The notes below the pieces were generated by a model. That model had not been told where the DNA came from and searched no databases. It saw only the letters and a list, made by a program, of their open reading frames with translations. Of a stretch of 64,000 nucleotides of DNA, positions 1 through 8,770 are shown piece by piece; position 1 is the first letter of the stretch, and the number at the start of each line of letters is the position of its first letter. The stretch lies in NCBI RefSeq assembly GCF_013170805.1, contig NZ_CP051293.1, forward strand, positions 7,198,001-7,262,000, in the 5' to 3' direction. A program made the position numbers and the translations under genes. The stretch comes from Mesorhizobium sp. NZP2077. Lineage in GTDB: Bacteria > Pseudomonadota > Alphaproteobacteria > Rhizobiales > Rhizobiaceae.

Positions 1-726
1 TCCAGCAAGGGCTGAAGATTGATCAATCGTTGCCTTGAGGCCGTCTGAAATATCCATGCAGGACGTTGCCAGCTCATGCTTCACAAGCAGCATGCCGATA
101 TCAACACGTGCACGGGGGCGTTTCCAGCACTGAAGCAGCGCCTGTTCGTCGCTCACGTCAATTTGAAGGCCCTTGGGTTTTAGCTCTTTAAAGTACGTAA
201 GGGCCCCGATTGCGCCACCAAGAGGGCCGGTCACGCATATGAGATCGCCGTCCCGAACTCCGCTGCGTGTAAGGTAGGCACCTCGCTTGATAATCGAAAA
301 GGCGGTGGCGCTGAACACGTCTGAGACGTATCCTCCAGTGTCTCCTCCAACCACCTGAGTGCCATAGGCGTCGGCGGCCGCTTTGATACCTCGAAAGACC
401 TGCTCGAAATCAGTGACAGACATGTTCTTGGAGTAGCGGACAACGGTAAGCAACCCAGATGGCGTGCACCCCATCGCTGCCATGTCGCTGATGTTCGCGA
501 TCGCTAAGTAGTAGCCGACGTCAAAGTAATCGAGGTAGCCGAGCTGAAAGAGATAGAACTCTGTGCCACGAATAAAGTCGGATGCAATAACCAATTGCCG
601 ATCGCCGCCGCATTCGATAACTGCGGCGTCGTCCAAGGCAGCGACGCCAACTGCTGCCTCGCCACTCGAAGAGTGTAGGATATCTCGGATGAGACCGATG
701 AGAACGCCTTCGGGCGGCATCTTCAT
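1..726 (-). CDS. ThiL-like (AIR-synthase fold) kinase, partial at the left edge
   Basis: About 242 N-terminal residues are present; the 3' end lies outside the window. Family landmarks are visible: ALDDAAV near residue 24, IANISDMAAMG in the first third, then VVGGDTGG and CMDISDGLK. These match thiamine-monophosphate kinase ThiL and relatives, which bind ATP and Mg through such Asp-rich loops. The start ATG overlaps the stop of the upstream gene (TGATG), so the two are probably translationally coupled; a second in-frame ATG lies six bases further in. The neighbours are a membrane protein and defence-like genes, not thiamine genes, so a dedicated role on another substrate is possible. The fold assignment is firm; ThiL activity itself is inferred. 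Confidence 0.75.
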   Translation of the reverse strand, partial: MKMPPEGVLIGLIRDILHSSSGEAAVGVAALDDAAVIECGGDRQLVIASDFIRGTEFYLFQLGYLDYFDVGYYLAIANISDMAAMGCTPSGLLTVVRYSKNMSVTDFEQVFRGIKAAADAYGTQVVGGDTGGYVSDVFSATAFSIIKRGAYLTRSGVRDGDLICVTGPLGGAIGALTYFKELKPKGLQIDVSDEQALLQCWKRPRARVDIGMLLVKHELATSCMDISDGLKATIDQSSALAG

Positions 727-2150
727 CACATCATTCTCCCAATGGTTAGCCTCTCCGTCAACTTCGCCATGAGGAACTCCGAAAGCGGACCCAAACCGGC
801 CAACAGGAAGACGAAACTGAAGCCCCGGCGATACTCGTCAGATGCCGATAGGAATGCAACCAGCGCGATCACCGAGAGAGTGGTCGTGGACGCGACTAAG
901 CGGGCGATCGCGGGGCGATTGAAATCGAACTCGGTCCTGACTAAAGCTACCGTAAGAGACCACCAATTTGCTATTCTCCCCCACCACTTATCCGACCGCC
1001 TGTTCTCTACCGCCCCTTGAAGCAGCCGAATCACTCGTAGGACATGATATGCAGCGTATATCGTGAGGCGCTGCCCATTGGAATCGATCCGAAAGTCGGA
1101 TCGGGAGTAGTTTTTCATGACCCGCTGGAAAATTAGCTTCCCACGCATGTTTTGGAAGGCGGCTAGCGTCTCACCGTATGCGAAGAAGTGCGACTCGAGC
1201 AGGATCGCATCGATGTTAAAACGAAAATACCGATCCTTCCCGGAGTCGGTGTAGAACGCAATAATCTCAGTTCCCACATACGCCGGGTCAATGGCTGAGC
1301 CATTGTAGATTTTTACAAGCAAGCGACGAAGATCCTGGCGGACATCGTTCAGATCTTCTCCGCTGAATCCGAGCGACCTCATCCGGTAGATGCAGTTGAT
1401 GTAGAAGAGGCTGTGGATCGGATGGTTGTAGGCCCCGCTGTCCGAGACGCGGTTAGCGTTTGCGCGGTGTGTGTCCAGCACTTGCTCAAGCCGCGCTCGC
1501 ACTTCTGTTGAGAGGCCATCCGCTTTCAGGTCGAACCGCTGCATCGCGTCGGCAATTGCCATGAGCACATAGGCCGTGATGAGGTTGTTAGCAGCGTCCT
1601 TGGAGTTTGCGCCCTCTTCTGGGTCCGATTGCTCCGCGGTTGTCGTTTCGCTTTTGCCCGCGGCCCCACCATTGTTTGAGCGCCTGTCCGATTCGGCACG
1701 GAGCGTTGGTCGCCAGCCTGCGTAGCGTTGCTTTGGCCCCGCCGTGTTTTCAAGAAGGAACTGTATCTCCTGCTCGAGTTCGGCGGGAGTTTCGAGCGCT
1801 AGCAGGCACAAACACCGCTTTACCAGGATGCTCCTGTAATGCTCTTGTAGCTTTTCTAGGAGTGGATCCTTTATCGCCCCGCGGCGTGTATCACCGAAGA
1901 CCTCCTTACAACGATTAATAAGTGAGGTGATCGAGTCGATCGTGTCGGAATGGTCGCTTATTGCGATCCAGAGCGCAATGGCAGTGAGCCCGAATTGGTG
2001 GGTTTTGGCGCCGTCTTGGTCCAGAAATTCTCCCGGCAGCTGACCATACGGCGGGTGCAAGCGGGCGCGCTTCGCGGCATAGTCCGCTAATGACGTAGCC
2101 AAGTTGTTCCGTGCGGTATCTAGGTTAGCGACGATAGTTGATCTACGCAT
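726..2150 (-). CDS. Uncharacterised helical protein with two C-terminal membrane segments
   Basis: A 474-residue protein I do not recognise. The first 400 residues are soluble-looking and mostly helical, with a low-complexity acidic/Ser-rich linker around residues 160-190. Two hydrophobic segments close to the C-terminus (roughly 415-435 and 440-460) would anchor it in the inner membrane with the large domain cytoplasmic. The ATG is preceded by AAGGA at short spacing; an upstream in-frame start lacks a better site. Its stop overlaps the start of the ThiL-like gene by one base, so the two form an operon. It diverges from the ATPase/HNH pair, leaving about 140 bp for both promoters. Base composition is less GC-rich than the core genes to the right. 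Confidence 0.7.
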   Translation of the reverse strand: MRRSTIVANLDTARNNLATSLADYAAKRARLHPPYGQLPGEFLDQDGAKTHQFGLTAIALWIAISDHSDTIDSITSLINRCKEVFGDTRRGAIKDPLLEKLQEHYRSILVKRCLCLLALETPAELEQEIQFLLENTAGPKQRYAGWRPTLRAESDRRSNNGGAAGKSETTTAEQSDPEEGANSKDAANNLITAYVLMAIADAMQRFDLKADGLSTEVRARLEQVLDTHRANANRVSDSGAYNHPIHSLFYINCIYRMRSLGFSGEDLNDVRQDLRRLLVKIYNGSAIDPAYVGTEIIAFYTDSGKDRYFRFNIDAILLESHFFAYGETLAAFQNMRGKLIFQRVMKNYSRSDFRIDSNGQRLTIYAAYHVLRVIRLLQGAVENRRSDKWWGRIANWWSLTVALVRTEFDFNRPAIARLVASTTTLSVIALVAFLSASDEYRRGFSFVFLLAGLGPLSEFLMAKLTERLTIGRMM

Positions 2151-2165
2151 AATCCTTGCCCCCCA

Positions 2166-2178
2166 TGTGTGATACACA
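2166..2178. promoter_or_regulatory. Small palindrome in the divergent promoter region
   Basis: TGTGT and ACACA arms separated by GAT lie 15 bp ahead of the leftward membrane-protein gene, inside the 140-bp gap shared with the divergent ATPase gene. This could be an operator for a local regulator, or chance. No regulator gene is seen nearby. Confidence 0.3.
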
Positions 2179-2290
2179 ATGCGCTCAAAACTGCCAAGGT
2201 GGATCCTAGGTACGCTCGGGTCCCGGCGTCAGAAATACGCTAGAAAACCGTGCCTTTCGCGCTATGCTGACGTCCTCAGGGGTGCGGTAC

Positions 2291-4675
2291 ATGTTTTATT
2301 TTGATCATAAGACTCGGTATGAAGAGAGCGCCAGCGAGTTCCACGAGCTTGTTGCCACAGGCTACGAAAGCGTCGCTCGTTACTACGAGATCAATGCTGC
2401 GGAGCGCGTTCAGATGGACGTTCCGCCTGTCTGGAAACGCCCGCTCGACAGTCGTGTTCTGAGGCTTTTGCAGGCACTGTCCTATGGGCGGTGTCCTTTT
2501 TGCGAACGGGCAAATGTCGCTCTTCAACCCTATCGGTTTCGGCCACCTGCCTACGCAGAGCCTATCAGCAAGCCCGAGGAAAAGGCGTCGTACCTTTGGC
2601 TGGCTTTCCATTGGGACAACTTCTTTCCCATCTGTGACGACTGTGTCCCTCGCCGAAAAAACTTTTTCCCTGTCTCTGCCGATCGAGCCCCCAATCCAGC
2701 TTCGACCAGCACCAGCGACGACCTGAAAAGTTTGGCGACCTTGGAGAGGCCTCTTCTGCTCTACCCTGGAGAGCTGGAAAATCCGCAAACAGCGTTCACC
2801 GCGCAGCTCGATGGTACGCTCGTTGGAAGGACAAAGCGGGCCGCCGCCACCATTAAGCACTTCGGGCTCAACCGAACGGAGTTGGTCGCTGAGCGGTCTG
2901 CCGCGACCGAGCGATTGCTTGTCGAACTCGAGACCAGACCTAAGGTTGATGATGCGCCGGCAACCCCTTTCACGCACAGAGAGTTCGGCGGCTTCTTGTA
3001 TTTGGTGCTTCGCCGGGTTGCTTGGGAATTCGGCAGGCAGGCACGATCCACGCTCCCGGTGGGTCAGGCGACAATACAAGCGTCCTTTCATCGCTGGATG
3101 GAGCGATCCGACTATCACACGACCCTTCACGAAGCTCTGCGAGCTCTCAGAGAGGCAGGGCTGGCGGCCGGGAGCCGCTCGCCAGGGACTGCTGCGTGGG
3201 AGCCACCAGAAATTGGAGGTCGCCTTGAGGGTGTGACGATTACAAATTTCAAGTCGCTCGCGAATATTAGTATTAAGCTTCCTCCGGCACCTGATGTCAG
3301 CAATGACCCCTTGCTCACCCTAACTGGTGACGAGGATGACGCCAGGAGGCTTTCCCAGGGGTTCTTAATTCTCGGCGAGAATGCAGCGGGAAAGAGCAGC
3401 CTCCTCGAAGCGATCGCGCTCGCGGCCATGCCAAGCGATCAGGCAAACAACGTGATCGTGCGATCAGATCGCGAACTCATTCCTCTTGATCCGAGGTATA
3501 TGGAGAGTTTGGCGCCGCAACCTCAGGGCCCCCAGCGGCGTTCGGCGGAAGTCCATCTGGTCTTCGAAGGGGGACAGCAGCGTTCTATCAGCATCGACCC
3601 GCAGCGCGGGGAAATCGAACTCCAAGCGGACAATGTGTTTCAGCCGGTGGTATTTGCCTACGGTGCACGCAGGCTCTTTGGCTCACCTCGCCGGCGCGGC
3701 GCAATCCGGCACGTCGACACGCTTTTCAAAAGAGACGCCCAAATATCGAACCCTGAGCCGTGGCTCATCGACCTCTGGAAAAGGGACCGCGACGCACTCT
3801 CTGAGGTAGTGAGTGCGTTGCGCCACATCATTCAGATCGAAGGACGGTTCGAGGACATCGACGTAGAGGTCGATGCCAGCGGGCTGGAGCACTGCATGAT
3901 CAAGCTTAAGAAGCAGCGCTCCAACGGTGAAGAATTCATTATGCTGCAGCGCCTCGATGCTGCATCTTCGGGCTATCGTGCTATCCTTGCTCTCGTCTGC
4001 GATGTATTACAGGGCCTGATGAAGTCCGAGCGTAGCAGTAGCCGTCCGGGCAAACGGCGGGCCTCTCGTTTGGATCATGCGCGCGCGGCGCGGCGCCTCA
4101 GCGCGATCGTCCTTGTTGACGAAATTGAAGCGCACCTGCATCCGCGGTGGAAGCTGAGTATCATGACTGGTCTCCGGCGCGCCCTGCCGAATGCCAACTT
4201 CATAGTCACTTCTCATGATCCACTTTGCTTGCGCGGAATGCGAAACGGGGAGGTTGGGATGCTCAACCGCTACCTGCTTCCTGACCGGGAGGCGGAAGCC
4301 GTGCAGCTTGTCGCGAACTTCACGAACTTTGAGAACCTCACTATCGAGCAGTTGCTCACTTCAAACCTATTCCAGCTCTTCTCAACCGACCACCAACGCA
4401 CCGACAGCGCGCTCGCCAAAGCTGCGAGCATTCTCAGTCGCAATCCACCGTCCTCTAATCCCCTCTCGGGGCCGGCAGAGGCCGCCATCGATGCTTTCAA
4501 TGACGAGATAGCGAGCGCTCTTCCCTATGGCCGCTCGGAGGTCACGCAGCTAGTGCAGGAGGCTGTCGCTGAGTATCTGGCGGAACGACGTACCGAGGGC
4601 AGCGACCGTTCCGAGGATTTGCGCCGACGCGCGAAGAAGCAGGTGCTTGACTACCTGCGAGGTGGGGTCGGATGA
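2291..4675 (+). CDS. Septu-like ATPase with fused N-terminal degenerate HNH-type domain
   Basis: A 794-residue protein. Residues 60-130 form a zinc-finger module with C68xxC71 and C115xxC118 that aligns along its length with the HNH domain of the next gene. The catalytic His position is Pro (QPYRFR at 79-84 against EHYRPK) and the Asn after the last Cys is Val, so it should bind zinc but not cut. The C-terminal half is an SMC/OLD-like AAA ATPase: Walker A GENAAGKS at 362-369, Walker B VLVDEIEAHLHP with D610/E611, and a TSHDP switch at 640. The chosen ATG has AGGGG about nine bases upstream; an ATG 27 bases earlier has no ribosome site. The stop overlaps the HNH gene by four bases (ATGA). ATPase plus HNH nuclease is the layout of Septu (PtuA-PtuB) anti-phage systems; that role is inferred. 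Confidence 0.8.
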   Translation: MFYFDHKTRYEESASEFHELVATGYESVARYYEINAAERVQMDVPPVWKRPLDSRVLRLLQALSYGRCPFCERANVALQPYRFRPPAYAEPISKPEEKASYLWLAFHWDNFFPICDDCVPRRKNFFPVSADRAPNPASTSTSDDLKSLATLERPLLLYPGELENPQTAFTAQLDGTLVGRTKRAAATIKHFGLNRTELVAERSAATERLLVELETRPKVDDAPATPFTHREFGGFLYLVLRRVAWEFGRQARSTLPVGQATIQASFHRWMERSDYHTTLHEALRALREAGLAAGSRSPGTAAWEPPEIGGRLEGVTITNFKSLANISIKLPPAPDVSNDPLLTLTGDEDDARRLSQGFLILGENAAGKSSLLEAIALAAMPSDQANNVIVRSDRELIPLDPRYMESLAPQPQGPQRRSAEVHLVFEGGQQRSISIDPQRGEIELQADNVFQPVVFAYGARRLFGSPRRRGAIRHVDTLFKRDAQISNPEPWLIDLWKRDRDALSEVVSALRHIIQIEGRFEDIDVEVDASGLEHCMIKLKKQRSNGEEFIMLQRLDAASSGYRAILALVCDVLQGLMKSERSSSRPGKRRASRLDHARAARRLSAIVLVDEIEAHLHPRWKLSIMTGLRRALPNANFIVTSHDPLCLRGMRNGEVGMLNRYLLPDREAEAVQLVANFTNFENLTIEQLLTSNLFQLFSTDHQRTDSALAKAASILSRNPPSSNPLSGPAEAAIDAFNDEIASALPYGRSEVTQLVQEAVAEYLAERRTEGSDRSEDLRRRAKKQVLDYLRGGVG

Positions 4676-5712
4676 GGCGGGTCGATCGAGCATCGGTAGC
4701 GGAACCGGCGATCCTGCAGAAACCCTTCAAGGATGGCCGGACGGAGTTTGACCGAGCGGCAGCTCACTACGCGGGCGGGAGCGCTGGCTCGTACGAATTC
4801 GCTAGATACAGTGACGCATCCGTGAAGCAGGCCCTTGAGACACTGTTTCATGGGAAGTGCGCCTACTGTGAGAGTGCATATTCGAATGTCCACCCAGTAG
4901 ACGTCGAGCACTATCGCCCGAAGAGCGCTGTCGAGGGCGTGCGTAATCACAGGGGGTATTGGTGGCTTGGTATGCAATGGGACAACCTACTTCCTAGCTG
5001 CATAGACTGTAACCGACGTCGAGATCAGAAAGTGCCCGTCCCCACCGAGGCAACTGCCGAACCGTTCTTCATGCCAGGAGCGATGGATCCTTCGCAAAGC
5101 CTGCTTGCGGGAAAAGCGACCCTGTTCCCCCTTGCAAGGGAATCCTTTCGCGCAACGGAGATAGACCGCAATATCGATAGCGAGGAGCGGTTACTGCTTG
5201 ACCCAACTCGCGACGACCCCCGGCTTCACTTACGGTTCTATGTGGATCGATCCCGGCTCGTGGGACTTGTCTATCCCGCAGGCGAAACGGCCATCCTTCC
5301 CAACCCGCAGGTTAATCTCTCGGACCTTGCCCTTGCGGCGGCGCGAGCCGGCGTCAGCGCGATGGGTGCCGTGTCGATCCAGGTCTATGGCCTCAACCGC
5401 CTTGGACTCGTTCAGGCACGCACTAGGCACCTACGAGACTTGGAATTTCTGTACAAACTGAGCGTCGAACTTGCAGAACTTTCAGCAGAGTTCGGTGAGG
5501 CAATCGCCATGCGAAAAGCTAGACTTGCCAAATTGCCAGCCGCCAGGGCCAAAACTGCAGGCAAAGATATCGAGACTGATGAGAAAGTTTGCAAGAGGCT
5601 AGAAGAGTTCGCGACCGAAATCCGTAGCAAGTTGAAAGAACTCATGGACCCCAAGGCGCCATACTCAGAGTTGAGCGGGGCGTGGCTAAGGGCTTTACTC
5701 CGGGACGCTTAG
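4672..5712 (+). CDS. HNH endonuclease, PtuB/TIGR02646-like
   Basis: A 346-residue protein with an intact HNH module: C63xxC66, then VEHYRPK with E79/H80, then C110xxC113-N114. The spacing and the QWDNLLPSC context match the nuclease partner of Septu and retron-linked ATPases. It starts inside the ATPase stop codon (ATGA), so translation is coupled. The C-terminal third (about 240-346) is helical and basic, and may contact the ATPase or DNA. In known Septu systems the ATPase and HNH protein form a complex that degrades nucleic acid on phage infection; here the nuclease active site looks complete whereas the ATPase-fused copy does not. Confidence 0.82.
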   Translation: MRRVDRASVAEPAILQKPFKDGRTEFDRAAAHYAGGSAGSYEFARYSDASVKQALETLFHGKCAYCESAYSNVHPVDVEHYRPKSAVEGVRNHRGYWWLGMQWDNLLPSCIDCNRRRDQKVPVPTEATAEPFFMPGAMDPSQSLLAGKATLFPLARESFRATEIDRNIDSEERLLLDPTRDDPRLHLRFYVDRSRLVGLVYPAGETAILPNPQVNLSDLALAAARAGVSAMGAVSIQVYGLNRLGLVQARTRHLRDLEFLYKLSVELAELSAEFGEAIAMRKARLAKLPAARAKTAGKDIETDEKVCKRLEEFATEIRSKLKELMDPKAPYSELSGAWLRALLRDA

Positions 5713-5791
5713 CAGTAAAGGCGGTTGTCTTGGGCTGCTGTTGCCGACAAAATCTGGTTCCGACAGGGAGCACCTAGCGGAGGGGAACTCG

Positions 5792-6274
5792 TTAAAGAGA
5801 GCAAAGGGCGAGGTCCGCCATTCCCGCGCGCTTCCACGGTGTTAGGAGTAGATCCAATAGAGGTGGTGACGAAACTGTACCTCTGCCACCAAACTCGTGA
5901 GCACTTTTGAAGAGGACATAGTTGTTCCCTCTCCCCTCTGTGACGCACATGACGAAGTCGATCATACTCTGCATCTGTCGCTCTGTGGTGGTTAGGAAGA
6001 GAACAACCATCCCCTCCTCCATGCCGTAGTGCTTCTTGTACAATTGGCCGCCAACAAACTGCCGGTACTGCAAAAAGGTCCTGAGGAACGAATTCCGCTC
6101 GAACGATCCATGCGAAGCCAACTCAGTGGCGCGATCGGTTTCGAGCAGGAAGCAGAGCTTCTTGTCGCCGTAACGAATTCCGAAGAGCTGGTCGGGAATG
6201 AGTTTATGGGAATGGCTTCGGCCTTTGTGAGTAAATGTCACGACCGCTGAGAGCTGTTGGATGGCGGGAGGGCG
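5792..6274 (-). pseudogene. 5'-truncated replication-relaxation family protein
   Basis: The reading frame is open from about 6274, with a possible GTG at 6241, and encodes the C-terminal half of a replication-relaxation type protein. Recognisable pieces are IPDQLFGIRYG, FLLETDRATE and a C-terminal LLTPWKRAG, which in intact relatives follow an N-terminal winged-helix domain. That N-terminal half is missing: the frame runs into a stop at 6275 and no upstream coding continuation is seen. Such genes belong to plasmids and integrative elements, so this is best read as a remnant of an element's replication or mobilisation module. The remaining 5713-5791 strip holds nothing I can identify. Confidence 0.6.
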
Positions 6275-6527
6275 TCACTTCCTCATTCATCAAAACAATC
6301 CACAGAAATATTTAGTTGGTACTTCTGTTGGCACGTAGTGACGATGCCAGGGGGCCAAACACTTGGAAACAAAGTCAAATTTGTTTCTTTTGGAATCCGC
6401 CTCTGGGCACCATTTGACTTTCCCAGCGCTTCCCACGACGTCTCACCAATCAATACAAATCAATGACATAGCCTAGTTTGGCGGTTTATGGTGACCCAAC
6501 GCGTACCGTTGCAACGCATCGGTTTGT

Positions 6528-6573
6528 GGGTAACGATTTAGGCGTTACCCATTACCCGGGAGGTCCGTTACCC
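6528..6573. promoter_or_regulatory. Inverted and direct GTTACCC repeats in front of the integrase
   Basis: A perfect 8-bp inverted repeat (GGGTAACG at 6528-6535, CGTTACCC at 6543-6550, 7-bp spacer) is followed by ATTACCC at 6551-6557 and a third CGTTACCC at 6566-6573, touching the integrase start codon. Such repeats suit an autorepression operator or integrase/excisionase arm-type sites. The rest of 6275-6527 is AT-rich, with no gene seen. Confidence 0.5.
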
Positions 6574-7761
6574 ATGTCTCTCTCTGACTTCGCCTGCAAG
6601 AACGCTAGGCCCAAAGACAAGCCGTATCGTCTTGCGGATGGCGACGGGCTTTATCTCCTCGTCCGCACCAACGGCTCCAGACTCTGGCAACTGCGGTACC
6701 GCTACCTGGAGAAGGAAAATATCCTCTCCTTTGGAAAATACCCGCTGGTGTCACTTCTCGACGCGAGAGGAAAGCGCGACGACGCCAAGAGGCTGTTGAT
6801 CGCCGGCATCAACCCCTCCACCAAACGCAAAGAGGCGAAAAACGCAGCCATCACGGAAGCACGCACGACCTTCGCCTTGGTCGCCCAGGAGTATGTCACG
6901 CGGATGGAGGAACGGGACGCTGCAGCGGCTACCGTCACCAAAACCAAATGGCTCCTGGAAGATCTGGCCGGCCCACTCGCCAAGCGCCCCATTAACGAGA
7001 TCACTCCAGCCGAAATTTTCCAACTCCTCCAGAAGATCGAAAAGAGTGGTCGAAGAGAGACAGCGCGGCGTTTACGCGGCGTGATAGGCAGCGTCTTCCG
7101 CTTGGCCATTGTCACCTTACGGGCAGAGGCCGACCCAACCCTACACCTCCGGGGCGCTCTCCAGCCGCCGAAAGTCAACGGTCGTGCCGCTATCACCGAT
7201 GAAAAGAAGTTCGGCAAGCTCCTGATGACGGTCGACGAATACGACGGCTGGCCGACCATCAGAGCCGCCCTCCGGTTTCTTGCCCTCACCTGTGTCCGCC
7301 CTGGCGAAGTACGGGGGGCCACGCGCGACGAGTTCGACCGAAAGAAAGCCGTCTGGCATATTCCGGCCGAGCGCATGAAGATGCGTGCTCCGCACGACGT
7401 GCCACTGTCCAAACAGGCGCTTTCGGTCTTGGAAGAGGTCTGGCAGCTCTCAGAGGACGGCGGCCTAGTCTTTCCTTCGATCCGCTCCACAAAACGGCCG
7501 CTTTCCGAGAACGCCATGAACGCTGCGCTACGACGTATGGGCTACGGAAAGGACGAAGTGACCGCACATGGTTTCAGGGTGACCGCCAGCACCATCCTCA
7601 ACGCCCGCGACTACGATCCAGACGTGATTGAAACTGTCCTGGCGCACCAGGACAAGAACGCCATCCGGCGGACCTACAACCGAGCGACTTATTGGGAGCA
7701 GCGGGTCACGCTAATGCAGGAGTGGGGAGATCTGCTAGACGCGTTAAAGGCGAACCATTAG
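6574..7761 (+). CDS. P4-type tyrosine recombinase / integrase
   Basis: A 395-residue site-specific recombinase. The N-terminus (ARPKDKPYRLADGDGLYLLV) is the arm-DNA binding domain typical of P4-like integrases (DUF4102 type). The catalytic set is visible: R242 in CVRPGEVRG, H332-x-x-R335 in HGFR, H358 in LAHQ, and the nucleophile Y368 in RRTYNRA. The chosen ATG follows GGGAGG about 10 bases upstream; the frame is open 32 codons further up but that stretch holds the operator-like repeats. It reads towards the conserved chromosome on its right, and the element it moved lies to the left. No tRNA flanks it here, so the attachment site is not identified. Confidence 0.92.
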   Translation: MSLSDFACKNARPKDKPYRLADGDGLYLLVRTNGSRLWQLRYRYLEKENILSFGKYPLVSLLDARGKRDDAKRLLIAGINPSTKRKEAKNAAITEARTTFALVAQEYVTRMEERDAAAATVTKTKWLLEDLAGPLAKRPINEITPAEIFQLLQKIEKSGRRETARRLRGVIGSVFRLAIVTLRAEADPTLHLRGALQPPKVNGRAAITDEKKFGKLLMTVDEYDGWPTIRAALRFLALTCVRPGEVRGATRDEFDRKKAVWHIPAERMKMRAPHDVPLSKQALSVLEEVWQLSEDGGLVFPSIRSTKRPLSENAMNAALRRMGYGKDEVTAHGFRVTASTILNARDYDPDVIETVLAHQDKNAIRRTYNRATYWEQRVTLMQEWGDLLDALKANH

Positions 7762-7938
7762 TCTTACACACATTCCTCGATCGGATCGCTGTTTTCCGTG
7801 TTGGCGTTGATCGCTGCCGATATACGTTGGCATCAGCTTGGCATTGTGCGGCCGGATACGGTCCGCTCAACGTCGGATGAGCGAGGCCAAACGGAGGATG
7901 GCGAAGATCGTCCCACCAGCCCGGAAGGCTTCTGCACA

Positions 7939-8112
7939 ATGATCACGACCCACTCGGAGATCGCCAGGCACGGCGAGGTATATCGCTCCGCCAGACTGGA
8001 GCATTTGGCCAGGCAGATGATGCGCCACATCGAGCGCACCGACGCCTCGGCTCAGGAAGTCGAGCAAGCGCTGGCAAAGCTTGCTGAGGCAAATATGGCC
8101 GAGCGGCATTAG
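7939..8112 (+). CDS. Small hypothetical protein (57 aa)
   Basis: A 57-residue, mostly helical, charged protein starting MITTHSEIARHGE. It has a start ATG and rhizobial codon use, with no membrane segment or Cys motif. I do not recognise a family. It stands alone between the integrase and the next small gene, and marks the return to chromosomal base composition. It could be a short conserved rhizobial protein or a chance frame. Confidence 0.45.
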   Translation: MITTHSEIARHGEVYRSARLEHLARQMMRHIERTDASAQEVEQALAKLAEANMAERH

Positions 8113-8294
8113 CGGCGCCCCGACTGTCAACATTCTCCCTTAGCACCCCGATTGCCAATGTCCGCCGATCCCTCCGAACCATCGCCTGTAGTCTGACGAA
8201 ACAACTTTGCTCTCACAGGGCCACATCGGGATTCAATTTGCTTGGCGCCCCCTCGACCGTAGGGCAAACTTCCCGCGGGGCTGCAGGAGGTGAA

Positions 8295-8738
8295 ATGAGA
8301 GCACGTGCAGCGACGCTCGGGGATCTCGAGGATGTCTTCCATGGCCTGTCCAAGCGGATGTCGGACGAGTACGCGGCGGCCGGCAAGGACAGCAAGATCG
8401 CCTACGACAATCTGATGATGAATTTGAAGGAAGGCCGGGCGCACGCGCTTGTCGAGGGCGAGAAGGCAGTGGCGATCGTCGCCTGGCATGAGAACAGCGA
8501 TGCCGCCGATACGCTGTTTGCCGCGCAGGAGGATTTCTTCCGGGGCTCGACCGTGCGCTTCTGCAAGCGGCATATCAGGCACATCCAGGCGCTGGCCGGC
8601 AACCTTCCCATTCACTCGCGCAGCTGGCTGCAGGGGCCTGACGTCTCCAGATGGTTCGGCATTATCGGCTATGTCGAGAGCGGCCAGGAGAATGGCGCCA
8701 ATCTGTTCGAACTGCCGCCGGCGCGCGCCGCCAGCTAA
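8295..8738 (+). CDS. Hypothetical protein, possible GNAT-like fold
   Basis: A 147-residue protein with a GGAGG ribosome site five bases before its ATG. It opens MRARAATLGDLEDVF, the way many GNAT acetyltransferases begin, and continues with helix-strand spacing (HALVEGEKAVAIVAWHE) that fits the first half of such a fold. The acetyl-CoA Q/RxxGxG/A loop is not obvious, so enzymatic activity cannot be claimed. It is monocistronic, between two other small genes. Confidence 0.6.
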   Translation: MRARAATLGDLEDVFHGLSKRMSDEYAAAGKDSKIAYDNLMMNLKEGRAHALVEGEKAVAIVAWHENSDAADTLFAAQEDFFRGSTVRFCKRHIRHIQALAGNLPIHSRSWLQGPDVSRWFGIIGYVESGQENGANLFELPPARAAS

Positions 8739-8770
8739 GGAACCCGGGCTGGCGAGAGGGTCCTCCTTGC

